From positions 1 to 22,372 of the forward strand of contig JBJOPS010000004.1 of assembly GCA_046050465.1 (NCBI GenBank): 22,372 nucleotides of DNA, given 5' to 3'. Each line of letters starts with the position of its first letter. Within the stretch, counting starts at the first letter, position 1. This document shows, in pieces, positions 1-8,293 of the stretch. Source of the DNA: Egaibacter sp046050465. Its GTDB lineage: Bacteria; Pseudomonadota; Gammaproteobacteria; Burkholderiales; Burkholderiaceae_C. The translations under genes and the position numbers were made by a program. The notes beneath the pieces are model-generated. The model made no database searches, had not been told where the DNA came from, and worked only from the letters and a program-made list of their open reading frames with translations.

Positions 1-23
1 CCCAGACCGATCAGGGCACCCAA

Positions 24-99
24 GCGGGAATAGCTCAGTTGGTAGAGCGCAACCTTGCCAAGGTTGAGGTCGAGAGTTCGAGACTCTTTTCCCGCTCCA
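24..99 (+). tRNA. tRNA-Gly (anticodon GCC)
   Basis: Full cloverleaf with encoded CCA. The 7-bp acceptor stem GCGGGAA/TTCCCGC is perfect, the D stem is GCTC/GAGC, the anticodon stem CAACC/GGTTG encloses loop TTGCCAA (anticodon at 57-59), and the T stem GAGAG/CTCTT closes a TTCGAGA loop. The discriminator is T and CCA is at 97-99. It is the first of three tRNA genes in the same direction. Confidence 0.97.
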
Positions 100-106
100 C
101 ATTCTT

Positions 107-135
107 AAAAAGGGAAGCGCAAGCTTCCCTTTTTT
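107..135 (+). terminator. Hairpin with T-tract between tRNA-Gly and tRNA-Cys
   Basis: A perfect 12-bp stem (107-118 with 123-134) closes a GCAA tetraloop, with the descending arm ending in a run of Ts. It has the form of an intrinsic terminator after tRNA-Gly. It could instead be a processing hairpin inside a longer tRNA transcript, since tRNA-Cys starts only 13 nt later. Confidence 0.6.
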
Positions 136-147
136 GTCGAACAAATT

Positions 148-221
148 GGCGCGATAGCAAATCGGTTATGCAACGGATTGCAAATCCGTGGAGCCCAGTT
201 CGACTCTGGGTCGCGCCTCCA
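148..221 (+). tRNA. tRNA-Cys (anticodon GCA)
   Basis: A 74-nt tRNA with encoded CCA. The acceptor stem GGCGCGA/TCGCGCC is perfect, the anticodon stem GGAT-type arms enclose a loop with GCA at 180-182, and the T arm is CCCAG/CTGGG around TTCGACT. The discriminator is T and CCA occupies 219-221. The compact D arm is typical of bacterial tRNA-Cys. Confidence 0.96.
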
Positions 222-237
222 GATTGTTTCTGGGCAG

Positions 238-273
238 AGGTGCCTCGTCAGCGGAAGTTGGCGGGGCCTTTTT
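238..273 (+). terminator. Intrinsic terminator after tRNA-Cys
   Basis: AGG (238-240) pairs with CCT (267-269), and after a 2-nt bulge CCTCGTCAGC (243-252) pairs with GTTGGCGGGG (257-266, including G-T pairs) around a GGAA loop. Five Ts follow. The arrangement suggests that transcripts of tRNA-Gly/tRNA-Cys end here and that tRNA-Leu may have its own promoter. Confidence 0.6.
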
Positions 274-293
274 GTTTCACAATAGGCTAACGT

Positions 294-387
294 GCCCGGG
301 TGGTGAAATTGGTAGACACATCGGACTTAAAATCCGCCGCTTTCCTGCATAAGGGGCGTACCGGTTCGATTCCGGTCCCGGGCACCA
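294..387 (+). tRNA. tRNA-Leu (anticodon TAA)
   Basis: A class II tRNA of 94 nt including encoded CCA. The acceptor stem GCCCGGG/CCCGGGC is perfect, the anticodon loop CTTAAAA has TAA at 328-330, a long variable arm follows (about 339-360), and the T arm is ACCGG/CCGGT around TTCGATT. The discriminator is A and CCA is at 385-387. The next gene begins only 15 nt downstream. Confidence 0.97.
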
Positions 388-402
388 CTACACTGAGATG
401 TC

Positions 403-1038
403 ATGTCACGCCAAAACGCACCATTTGAAATCCACGTCCATGGCCAGGTACCGATGCGTACCGAGGTGACGTTTGAGCAGCTTCAGGACGCCCTCAAGCC
501 GCTTTGGAAGTACGCGGGTGCCCGTTCGCTGGCCGACGGGGGCCGTAGCTCCTATGAAGACGAACCGGGCATCAAGCTCGATACCCAGGAGCACATGCTG
601 CAACTGTGCTGGACGGTTCCGGGGGATGAGGATTTTCGTCAGTCGCTGGACGAAATGTGCATGAGCCTCAATGAACTGGCCCAGGCGGGCGCAGCGATTG
701 AGGTCACGTTTTACGACACCGATTTTGACGAAGAAGACGAGGATTCTCCCGATGAATCCCGTGACGACTTCCTGATGCTGTTTGTTGGCCCTAATCCGGC
801 TGCCATTATGCAGGTGCAGCGCGACCTGCTGGTGCAGGATATGGTGAACATGATGGAGCGTCATTTTGACGGTTCCGAGTTGAGCGGTGTGGTGGCAGAG
901 GTGGATAAACTGTTCGCCAAGCGTTTTGACGCACTGGTGAGTTCGCTGGAAATTGGCAAGCCTCAACGGGGGTTGGGCGGTGGTCATGGCGGGGGCTCTG
1001 GTCACGGTGGCGGGCGCAAGCCGCGTCATTTGCACTAA
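403..1038 (+). CDS. Conserved Burkholderiales protein of unknown function (DUF6806-like)
   Basis: A 211-residue soluble protein with no signal peptide or membrane segment. It resembles a family I know only as a hypothetical protein of Burkholderiales, possibly named DUF6806; that name is from memory. An acidic patch lies near residues 106-120 (DTDFDEEDEDSPDESRDD) and a conserved-looking stretch MLFVGPNPAAIMQVQRDLL follows. The last 20 or so residues are rich in Gly and His (GGGHGGGSGHGGG) and end KPRHLH. The ATG at 403 is chosen because the protein reads in well from the first residues, although no clear ribosome-binding site precedes it. With 15 nt between it and tRNA-Leu there is little room for a promoter, so it is probably read through from the tRNA. 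A hairpin at 1080-1113 probably ends the transcript. Function unknown. Confidence 0.85.
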   Translation: MSRQNAPFEIHVHGQVPMRTEVTFEQLQDALKPLWKYAGARSLADGGRSSYEDEPGIKLDTQEHMLQLCWTVPGDEDFRQSLDEMCMSLNELAQAGAAIEVTFYDTDFDEEDEDSPDESRDDFLMLFVGPNPAAIMQVQRDLLVQDMVNMMERHFDGSELSGVVAEVDKLFAKRFDALVSSLEIGKPQRGLGGGHGGGSGHGGGRKPRHLH

Positions 1039-1079
1039 TCTTCCTGCGCCATCAGATGCTTACCTTTCCTATCTAGGGG

Positions 1080-1113
1080 GTGAGATGGACATGAAGTTCG
1101 ACCTCACTTTTTT
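1080..1113 (+). terminator. Probable intrinsic terminator
   Basis: GTGAG (1080-1084) pairs with CTCAC (1103-1107) and, past a small internal loop, GGAC (1087-1090) pairs with GTTC (1096-1099) around an ATGAA loop. Six Ts follow at 1108-1113. It lies 41 nt after the stop of the preceding gene and before icd. Confidence 0.55.
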
Positions 1114-1269
1114 GGGAGCGGGTCGGCTGATCCTTGAAGGACGCTAAAACCGTGTTTTTCAGCTAAAATTGCCAAGCCAGGCTAAACGGCATTCCTCCGG
1201 ATAGGATAGATTGGTCCTTTGGGTCAATTTGCCACCGGCATCCACTATTTTCAATAGAAATCACCGCTC

Positions 1270-2523
1270 ATGTACCAGCACATCAAAGTGCCCTCATCAG
1301 GCCAGAAAATTACCGTCAACGCTGATATGTCGCTTAATGTGCCAGATGAACCGATCATTCCATTCATTGAAGGGGACGGTACAGGACTGGATATTACCCC
1401 CGTGATGCTGAAAGTGGTTGATGCAGCCGTGGCCAAAACCTATGGAGGCAAGAAGAAAATCCACTGGATGGAGGTGTATGCAGGTGAAAAGTCCACCAGG
1501 GTTTATGGCCCAGACGTATGGTTACCCGAAGAAACGCTGTCGGCCCTCCGGGAATATGTGGTGTCTATTAAGGGGCCGTTAACCACACCAGTAGGTGGTG
1601 GTATCCGCTCCTTGAACGTGGCGTTGCGCCAGGAACTGGATTTATATGTCTGTCTCAGGCCAGTGCAGTACTTCACTGGAGTGCCTTCCCCCGTGAAGGA
1701 GCCGCACAAGACCAATATGGTGATCTTCCGCGAAAACTCGGAAGACATCTACGCGGGCATTGAGTATGAGGCGCAGTCTGACAAGGCCAAGAAGCTGATT
1801 AAATTCCTCACGGACGAAATGGGGGTGAAGAAGATCCGCTTCCCGAATACTTCCGGTATTGGTATCAAGCCTGTGTCTGTTGAAGGTACTGAGCGCTTGG
1901 TGCGCAAGGCCATCCAGTATGCCATCGACAACGACAAGCCCAGTGTGACCATCGTGCACAAAGGGAACATCATGAAATTCACAGAAGGTGGTTTCCGTGA
2001 TTGGTCTTATGCACTGGCTCAGAAAGAGTTTGGTGCTGAGTTGATTGATGGGGGCCCTTGGTGCAAGTTTAAAAATCCGAAGACAGGCAAAGACGTTATC
2101 GTCAAGGATGTGATTGCCGATGCCTTTTTGCAGCAGATTCTGCTACGCCCCGCTGAATATTCGGTGGTGGCTACGCTGAATCTGAATGGGGATTACATTT
2201 CAGATGCGCTGGCGGCCCAAGTCGGCGGTATCGGTATAGCTCCTGGGGCTAATCTGTCTGACACCGTGGCCTGTTTTGAAGCTACCCATGGTACAGCACC
2301 GAAATACGCAGGCAAGGACTACGTCAACCCCGGGTCGGAAATTTTGTCTGCGGAAATGATGCTGCGCCACATGGGCTGGAAAGAAGCGGCTGACTGCATC
2401 ATCCGTTCAATGGAAAAGTCAATTCTAAGCAAGAAAGTGACCTACGATTTTGCCCGACTGATGGACGGTGCAACACAGGTGAGTTGCTCCGGCTTCGGCC
2501 AAGTGATGATTGACAATATGTAA
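1270..2523 (+). CDS. icd: NADP-dependent isocitrate dehydrogenase
   Basis: Converts isocitrate and NADP+ to 2-oxoglutarate, CO2 and NADPH in the citric acid cycle; cytosolic homodimer. The 417 residues align almost end to end with E. coli Icd (416 residues), offset by one. Substrate residues are Ser114, Asn116, Arg120, Arg130 and Arg154; catalytic residues are Tyr161 and Lys231; metal ligands are Asp284, Asp308 and Asp312. His340 with Lys345, Tyr346, Tyr392 and Arg396 match the E. coli residues that bind the NADP 2'-phosphate, so NADP rather than NAD is expected. Ser114 corresponds to the serine phosphorylated by AceK in enterics; whether that happens here is unknown. The 231 bp upstream hold a terminator of the previous gene and no convincing promoter or Shine-Dalgarno sequence. 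The start is set by homology. It is transcribed alone. Confidence 0.97.
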   Translation: MYQHIKVPSSGQKITVNADMSLNVPDEPIIPFIEGDGTGLDITPVMLKVVDAAVAKTYGGKKKIHWMEVYAGEKSTRVYGPDVWLPEETLSALREYVVSIKGPLTTPVGGGIRSLNVALRQELDLYVCLRPVQYFTGVPSPVKEPHKTNMVIFRENSEDIYAGIEYEAQSDKAKKLIKFLTDEMGVKKIRFPNTSGIGIKPVSVEGTERLVRKAIQYAIDNDKPSVTIVHKGNIMKFTEGGFRDWSYALAQKEFGAELIDGGPWCKFKNPKTGKDVIVKDVIADAFLQQILLRPAEYSVVATLNLNGDYISDALAAQVGGIGIAPGANLSDTVACFEATHGTAPKYAGKDYVNPGSEILSAEMMLRHMGWKEAADCIIRSMEKSILSKKVTYDFARLMDGATQVSCSGFGQVMIDNM

Positions 2524-2529
2524 TTTAAC

Positions 2530-2563
2530 GGTGAGCTTAGGCAGGGTTAGCGGGCTCACTTTG
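2530..2563 (+). terminator. Weak terminator-like hairpin after icd
   Basis: GTGAGC (2531-2536) pairs with GCTCAC (2554-2559) across a 17-nt loop, followed by only three Ts. It lies just after the icd stop. The long loop and short T-run make it a weak call. The remaining sequence up to clpS at 2692 shows no gene. Confidence 0.3.
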
Positions 2564-2691
2564 CTGATGCAAACTGTCTGGGTCTCTATGTCTTTGCAGT
2601 TTCATTTTGTGTTTATTACTTGAGTGCTGAAAAAGTGCCAGCCATTCACCTTTGAGCAGCATAGTACCGGCTCGCTGGCTAGAATAAATTC

Positions 2692-3054
2692 ATGGCAACG
2701 AAACTTCCTGCAAATCCATCCACTCTACCCATTCAGCTACCGAAAGGCGATGGTGACGGCTCCGTTGTCATGGAGCGGCGGACTCAGAAGGTTAAACCCC
2801 CACAGATGTACCAAGTGGTCATGCTTAATGATGACTACACGCCGATGGAATTTGTGGTGGCGGTGATTCAGGAGTTTTTTGCCAGGGATCTGGAGGCTGC
2901 TACCCAGATCATGCTCAAGATTCACCTGGATGGAAAAGGGGTGTGCGGCATCTACTCCAAGGATGTAGCTGCCACCAAGGCGGGGCAGGTCCTTGATGCG
3001 GCTGCGAAAGCGGGACATCCCTTGAAATGCATCAACGAGCCCGTCGATTTTTAG
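2692..3054 (+). CDS. clpS: ClpS, adaptor of the ClpAP protease
   Basis: Delivers N-end-rule substrates to ClpA and alters its substrate choice. Of 120 residues, the first 35 form the flexible extension that enters the ClpA pore. The folded core carries the signature MLNDDYTPMEFV (44-55) with Asn46 and Asp47, which bind the substrate amino group in the family, and His78 in MLKIHLDGKG, matching E. coli His66. The C-terminus HPLKCINEP is typical. ATG at 2692 gives the family-typical MATK start. No Shine-Dalgarno sequence precedes it, and TAGAAT at 2680-2685 sits so close that the mRNA could be almost leaderless. clpA follows 76 nt later on the same strand, the usual arrangement. Confidence 0.95.
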   Translation: MATKLPANPSTLPIQLPKGDGDGSVVMERRTQKVKPPQMYQVVMLNDDYTPMEFVVAVIQEFFARDLEAATQIMLKIHLDGKGVCGIYSKDVAATKAGQVLDAAAKAGHPLKCINEPVDF

Positions 3055-3130
3055 GTAGATAACCGATGTCAGGGTCCGACATTGAAATCGGATTACAGTT
3101 AGACATCAACGCAAGGCGGAAGGAAATCTC

Positions 3131-5452
<2,322 letters not shown>

Positions 5453-5666
5453 GTCGTCTGCTTTAGGGAGGGTACCCGGTCAGACATTCTCTGGCACACA
5501 ACAGCCTCGATGACCCAGCACTACAGCGTGGCTCAGATCGTGGAACTGCACGACGCGCTGGAAAAATCAGGGATGACACTGGTCGCTGGAATAAGCGTCT
5601 GCCGTTCCAAGACTGCCAGCGGTTAACGGTGACCAGACGGTCCGAACCTACGAAAAACAAGCGCAC
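5453..5666. other. Gene-free region after clpA with nested inverted repeats
   Basis: No convincing gene is present. A 38-codon ORF (5510-5626, plus strand) begins MTQHYSVAQIVEL but has no ribosome-binding site and no family I recognise. Nested inverted repeats occur: CTGGTC (5579-5584) with GACCAG (5631-5636), CGCTGG (5584-5589) with CCAGCG (5616-5621), and GTCT (5597-5600) with AGAC (5610-5613). Part of this recurs as a direct repeat on the other side of tRNA-Arg. It may be a decayed element or a structured 3' region of the clpA transcript. Confidence 0.4.
5623..5637 (+). repeat. 15-bp direct repeat, copy 1 (left of tRNA-Arg)
   Basis: The sequence TTA-A-CGGTGACCAGA recurs at 5883-5897 with a single difference (TTA-C-CGGTGACCAGA). 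The two copies are 260 bp apart in the same orientation and bracket the tRNA-Arg gene with its promoter and terminator. Confidence 0.6.
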
Positions 5667-5706
5667 AAAGAAAAACAGCCTAGAGACTTTTGATCTCTAA
5701 GCTGTT
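5667..5706 (-). terminator. Intrinsic terminator of tRNA-Arg
   Basis: AACAGC and TAGAGA (5674-5679, 5681-5686) pair with TCTCTA and GCTGTT (5694-5699, 5701-5706), with one mismatched pair in the 13-position stem and a 7-nt loop. Read on the minus strand it is followed by a T-rich tract (complement of 5667-5675). It begins 20 nt after the 3' end of tRNA-Arg. Confidence 0.8.
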
Positions 5707-5725
5707 GTTCTATAACGCTTTGTTA

Positions 5726-5802
5726 TGGTGCGGCTGGCAGGAATTGAACCCACGACCCCTTGGTTCGTAGCCAAGTACTCTATCCAACTGAGCTACAGCC
5801 GC
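5726..5802 (-). tRNA. tRNA-Arg (anticodon ACG)
   Basis: A 77-nt tRNA with encoded CCA on the minus strand. The acceptor stem GCGGCTG/CAGCCGC is perfect, the anticodon stem CTTGG/CCAAG encloses CTACGAA (anticodon ACG, complement of 5766-5768), and the T arm contains TTCAATT. A34 is expected to become inosine by TadA. It has its own promoter and terminator, so it is a single-gene unit. Confidence 0.97.
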
Positions 5803-5828
5803 CAAGGCCCTGATTCTAACACGATTCA

Positions 5829-5857
5829 GATATAGTATTTCGTCCCAATTTCGTCAA
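5829..5857 (-). promoter_or_regulatory. Sigma-70 promoter of tRNA-Arg
   Basis: On the minus strand TTGACG (complement of 5852-5857) and TATATC (complement of 5829-5834) are separated by exactly 17 bp. Transcription would begin near 5822 and reach the tRNA 5' end about 20 nt later. It is one of the best -35/-10 pairs in the window. Confidence 0.75.
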
Positions 5858-5882
5858 CTGATGCGGTGCATTGTCATACGAT

Positions 5883-5897
5883 TTACCGGTGACCAGA
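5883..5897 (+). repeat. 15-bp direct repeat, copy 2 (right of tRNA-Arg)
   Basis: Second copy of the repeat found at 5623-5637, with 14 of 15 bases identical. The copy lies upstream of the tRNA-Arg promoter. The rest of 5898-5930 shows nothing recognisable. Confidence 0.6.
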
Positions 5898-5930
5898 TGT
5901 AGAGCCCGTGTGCCATCAACTGAAATAATG

Positions 5931-6107
5931 TCAATTCGGGTTGGCGCAGCTTTGTTGCATGGGAGGCCGGCGACACCCCAAGGATGTGAGGTGCTGTATT
6001 AGCAGCAGTAGCCGAGAATGGTTGCGATTTTTGTGGATGGCCACTGAGGGCAACAATAAGAAGAGTAAGAGGCTGCTGGCCCGGCTGGCCAAAGTATGTT
6101 TCTTCAT
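5931..6107 (-). CDS. Candidate small ORF overlapping the end of the VTT-flavoprotein gene
   Basis: An ORF of 58 codons whose ATG (6107-6105) overlaps the TGA stop of the upstream flavoprotein gene as ATGA, the geometry of translational coupling. The product begins MKKHTLASRASSLLLFLLLPSVA, with a basic start, a hydrophobic stretch of about 11 residues and an A-x-A-like end, resembling a signal peptide or short membrane anchor. A second Leu-rich patch (RLLLLIQ) follows. A GGGG run lies 8-11 nt before the start. I recognise no family, and the last codons overlap a sequence (about 5936-5965) that looks like an insertion-sequence end, so this may be a chance ORF. It could be the last gene of the operon, or nothing. 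Confidence 0.25.
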   Translation of the reverse strand: MKKHTLASRASSLLLFLLLPSVAIHKNRNHSRLLLLIQHLTSLGCRRPPMQQSCANPN

Positions 6108-8284
6108 GAATTGCCCCGCTGCCATGTGTGATATCTCGCCACTGATTTGAGGAGTTTCCTGGGTTGGTGCGTGCGCTTCCATTCTCCGGCGGCGTACTTG
6201 TTGGCCTCGGCCAGGGTGGGATAGGTGTGGATGGTGCCCAGAATCTTGTTCATGCCCAGCCCGTGTTTCATGGCCAGCACGTACTCGGCCAGCAGATCGC
6301 CCGCGTGGGTGCCGACAATGGTGGCACCCAGGATCTTGTCTTTGCCGGGCACAGTCAGCACCTTGACGAAGCCGTGTGCTTCGCTGTCCGCAATGGCGCG
6401 GTCCAGATCGCCCAGACCGTACTTCACCACCTCGTAGGCAATGCCTTTTTCCCTGGCTTCCTGCTCGTTCAGGCCCACGCGGGCCACCTCGGGGTCGATG
6501 AACGTGGCCCACGGAATCACCGAGTAATCGACCTTGAATTTCTTGAACGTACCAAACAGCGCATTCACCGCCGCGTACCAGGCCTGGTGCGCAGCCGTGT
6601 GCGTGAACTGGAATGGCCCGGCCACATCACCCGCCGCAAAAATATTGGGGTAAATTGTCTCCAGGTACTCATTGGTGGTGACGGTGCGGTTGGTGGGAAT
6701 GCCCAAGTCTTCCAGCCCGTAGCCAGTGAGGCGCGCCACTCGGCCCACGGCACATAGCAGGGCATCAAACTCGATGCGAATCTCTTTGCCCTGGTGCTCG
6801 ACGATGATGGCTTTGACTTCACCCTTGGCGTCACCGGTTGTCTCGCAGCGCAGCGCCTTGTGACTGGTGAGCACCTGCACGCCATCAGCCTGCAAGGAGG
6901 CCTTGGCCAGTGCAGACACCTCCTCGTCCTCGCGAATCATGATGCGCGGGGCCATCTCCACCTGCGTTACCTGAGCGCCCAGGCGTTGAAAGCTTTGCGC
7001 CAGCTCGCAGCCAATGGGGCCGCCGCCCAGCACCACAATGCGCTTCGGCGTTTCGTCAAGCTTGGCAAACGCATCCCATAGCGTGTCGCTGGTCACATAG
7101 CCCACGTCCTGGATGCCTGGCAGCGGTGGCACGAAGGGTTGCGCCCCGGCAGCGATGACGATGGAGCGGGTGGTTAGTACCTGTTTGTTGCCATCGTTCA
7201 GCGCAATCTCCACTGTCCACGGGTTCACAATTCTGGCGTAGCCTTGCAGCACCTCCACGCCCAGACCTGTGTAGCGCTCCACGCTGTCGTGTGGCTCTAT
7301 GGCGGTGATAACGGCCTGAATGCGCTGCATCACAGCCTTGAAGCTGAAGACGGGTTGTGCGTCGGCCAAGCCGTACCGCGTGCCGTGCTTCATCTGGTGC
7401 GCCAGTTTTGCGCTTTTGATGAGTGCCTTGCTGGGCACGCAGCCATAGTTCAGGCAGTCGCCACCCATCTTGTGGGCTTCGATCAGCGTGACCTTGGCCT
7501 TAACCGCAGCGGCAATGTAGGCCGACACCAGCCCGCCAGCGCCACCACCAATGACCACCAGATTGCGGTCAAATGTTTTGGGTTTGACTGAATTCCAGCG
7601 TGCATATACCTTGCGCCGCTTCACGTAGTCCAGCACCTTTTTAGTCACCAGTGGCAGCAGACCCAACAGCACAAACGAGCCCAGCAACCCCGGCGACAGG
7701 ATGGAGCGCAGCGAGGTGATCTTGGCGATCTCGGTACCTGCATTCACATAAGCCACGGTACCCGCAAACATGCCAAGCTGGCTGACCCAGAAATAGGTCC
7801 ACGTTTTCATCTTGGTCAACCCCATCAACAGGTTCAGCGCGAAGAAGGGAATCAGCGGCACCAGACGCAGCGTGAAGAGGTAAAAGCCGCCTTCTTTTTC
7901 AATGCCCTTGTTCACCTCGTCAAGTTTCTTCCCAAACCGGCCCTCAATGCTGTCACGAAGCAGGTAACGCGCCGCCAGCATGGCCAGTGTGGCGCCGATG
8001 GTGGACGCAAACGACACCACCACCGTGCCCCACACCAGCCCGAAACTGGCTCCGCCGGCCAGCGTCATGATGGCGGCTCCCGGTAGCGAGAGCGAAGTTA
8101 TCAGCACATAAACGGCAAAGAAAGCGGCTGTCACCATGACCGGGCGCTGCTCATACAAGGCTGAAAAGTTACCCTGCTGTTCCTTGATGAACGACAGGCT
8201 GAAAAAGCGCCCCAGATCGAATACAAAGAAGAGGGCGATCAGGACGAGCAGCACCACCAGGAACAGGTTTTTTTTGCTTTTCAA
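6104..8284 (-). CDS. VTT (TVP38/TMEM64) membrane domain fused to a MerA-like FAD-dependent disulfide oxidoreductase
   Basis: A 726-residue two-part inner-membrane protein. Residues 1-225 are a VTT/SNARE-associated domain with hydrophobic segments at about 7-25, 50-65, 70-108, 140-157, 165-182 and 200-215, with the family-like LPGAAIMTLAGGASFG and RLVPLIPFFALN. Residues 240-715 are a class I pyridine nucleotide-disulfide oxidoreductase: FAD motif VIGGGAGG (244-251), redox pair CLNYGC (Cys277, Cys282), NAD(P) motif VLGGGPIGCE (418-427), FAD motif AAGDVAG (550-556) and the C-terminal HTYPTLAE (686-693). It has neither the N-terminal metal-binding domain nor the C-terminal cysteine pair of mercuric reductase, so mercury reduction is unlikely; the electron acceptor is unknown. 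The start is TTG (8284-8282): an in-frame stop lies four codons upstream, and a later start would remove the first membrane segment. It is the third gene of an operon, 9 bp after the stop of ynjF. Confidence 0.9.
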   Translation of the reverse strand: MKSKKNLFLVVLLVLIALFFVFDLGRFFSLSFIKEQQGNFSALYEQRPVMVTAAFFAVYVLITSLSLPGAAIMTLAGGASFGLVWGTVVVSFASTIGATLAMLAARYLLRDSIEGRFGKKLDEVNKGIEKEGGFYLFTLRLVPLIPFFALNLLMGLTKMKTWTYFWVSQLGMFAGTVAYVNAGTEIAKITSLRSILSPGLLGSFVLLGLLPLVTKKVLDYVKRRKVYARWNSVKPKTFDRNLVVIGGGAGGLVSAYIAAAVKAKVTLIEAHKMGGDCLNYGCVPSKALIKSAKLAHQMKHGTRYGLADAQPVFSFKAVMQRIQAVITAIEPHDSVERYTGLGVEVLQGYARIVNPWTVEIALNDGNKQVLTTRSIVIAAGAQPFVPPLPGIQDVGYVTSDTLWDAFAKLDETPKRIVVLGGGPIGCELAQSFQRLGAQVTQVEMAPRIMIREDEEVSALAKASLQADGVQVLTSHKALRCETTGDAKGEVKAIIVEHQGKEIRIEFDALLCAVGRVARLTGYGLEDLGIPTNRTVTTNEYLETIYPNIFAAGDVAGPFQFTHTAAHQAWYAAVNALFGTFKKFKVDYSVIPWATFIDPEVARVGLNEQEAREKGIAYEVVKYGLGDLDRAIADSEAHGFVKVLTVPGKDKILGATIVGTHAGDLLAEYVLAMKHGLGMNKILGTIHTYPTLAEANKYAAGEWKRTHQPRKLLKSVARYHTWQRGNS

Positions 8285-8293
8285 GGGTTTCTT

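Noticed and set aside
1160..1256. Promoter for icd (TAAAAT at 1164-1169, TTGCCA-16-TCAATA near 1229-1256)
   Set aside because: The first has no -35 at a usable distance and the second would start transcription only a few bases before the ATG; neither is convincing.
3061..3095. Inverted repeats CCGAT...ATCGG and ATGTC...GACAT between clpS and clpA
   Set aside because: Arms are only 5 bp with mismatched interiors and no T-run; chance is a sufficient explanation.
5510..5626. 38-codon plus-strand ORF after clpA
   Set aside because: No ribosome-binding site, no recognisable similarity, and it runs through inverted repeats.
6104..8284. Annotation as mercuric reductase (MerA)
   Set aside because: The C-terminal cysteine pair and the N-terminal metal-binding domain are absent, there is no merR/merT/merP nearby, and a VTT domain is fused instead.
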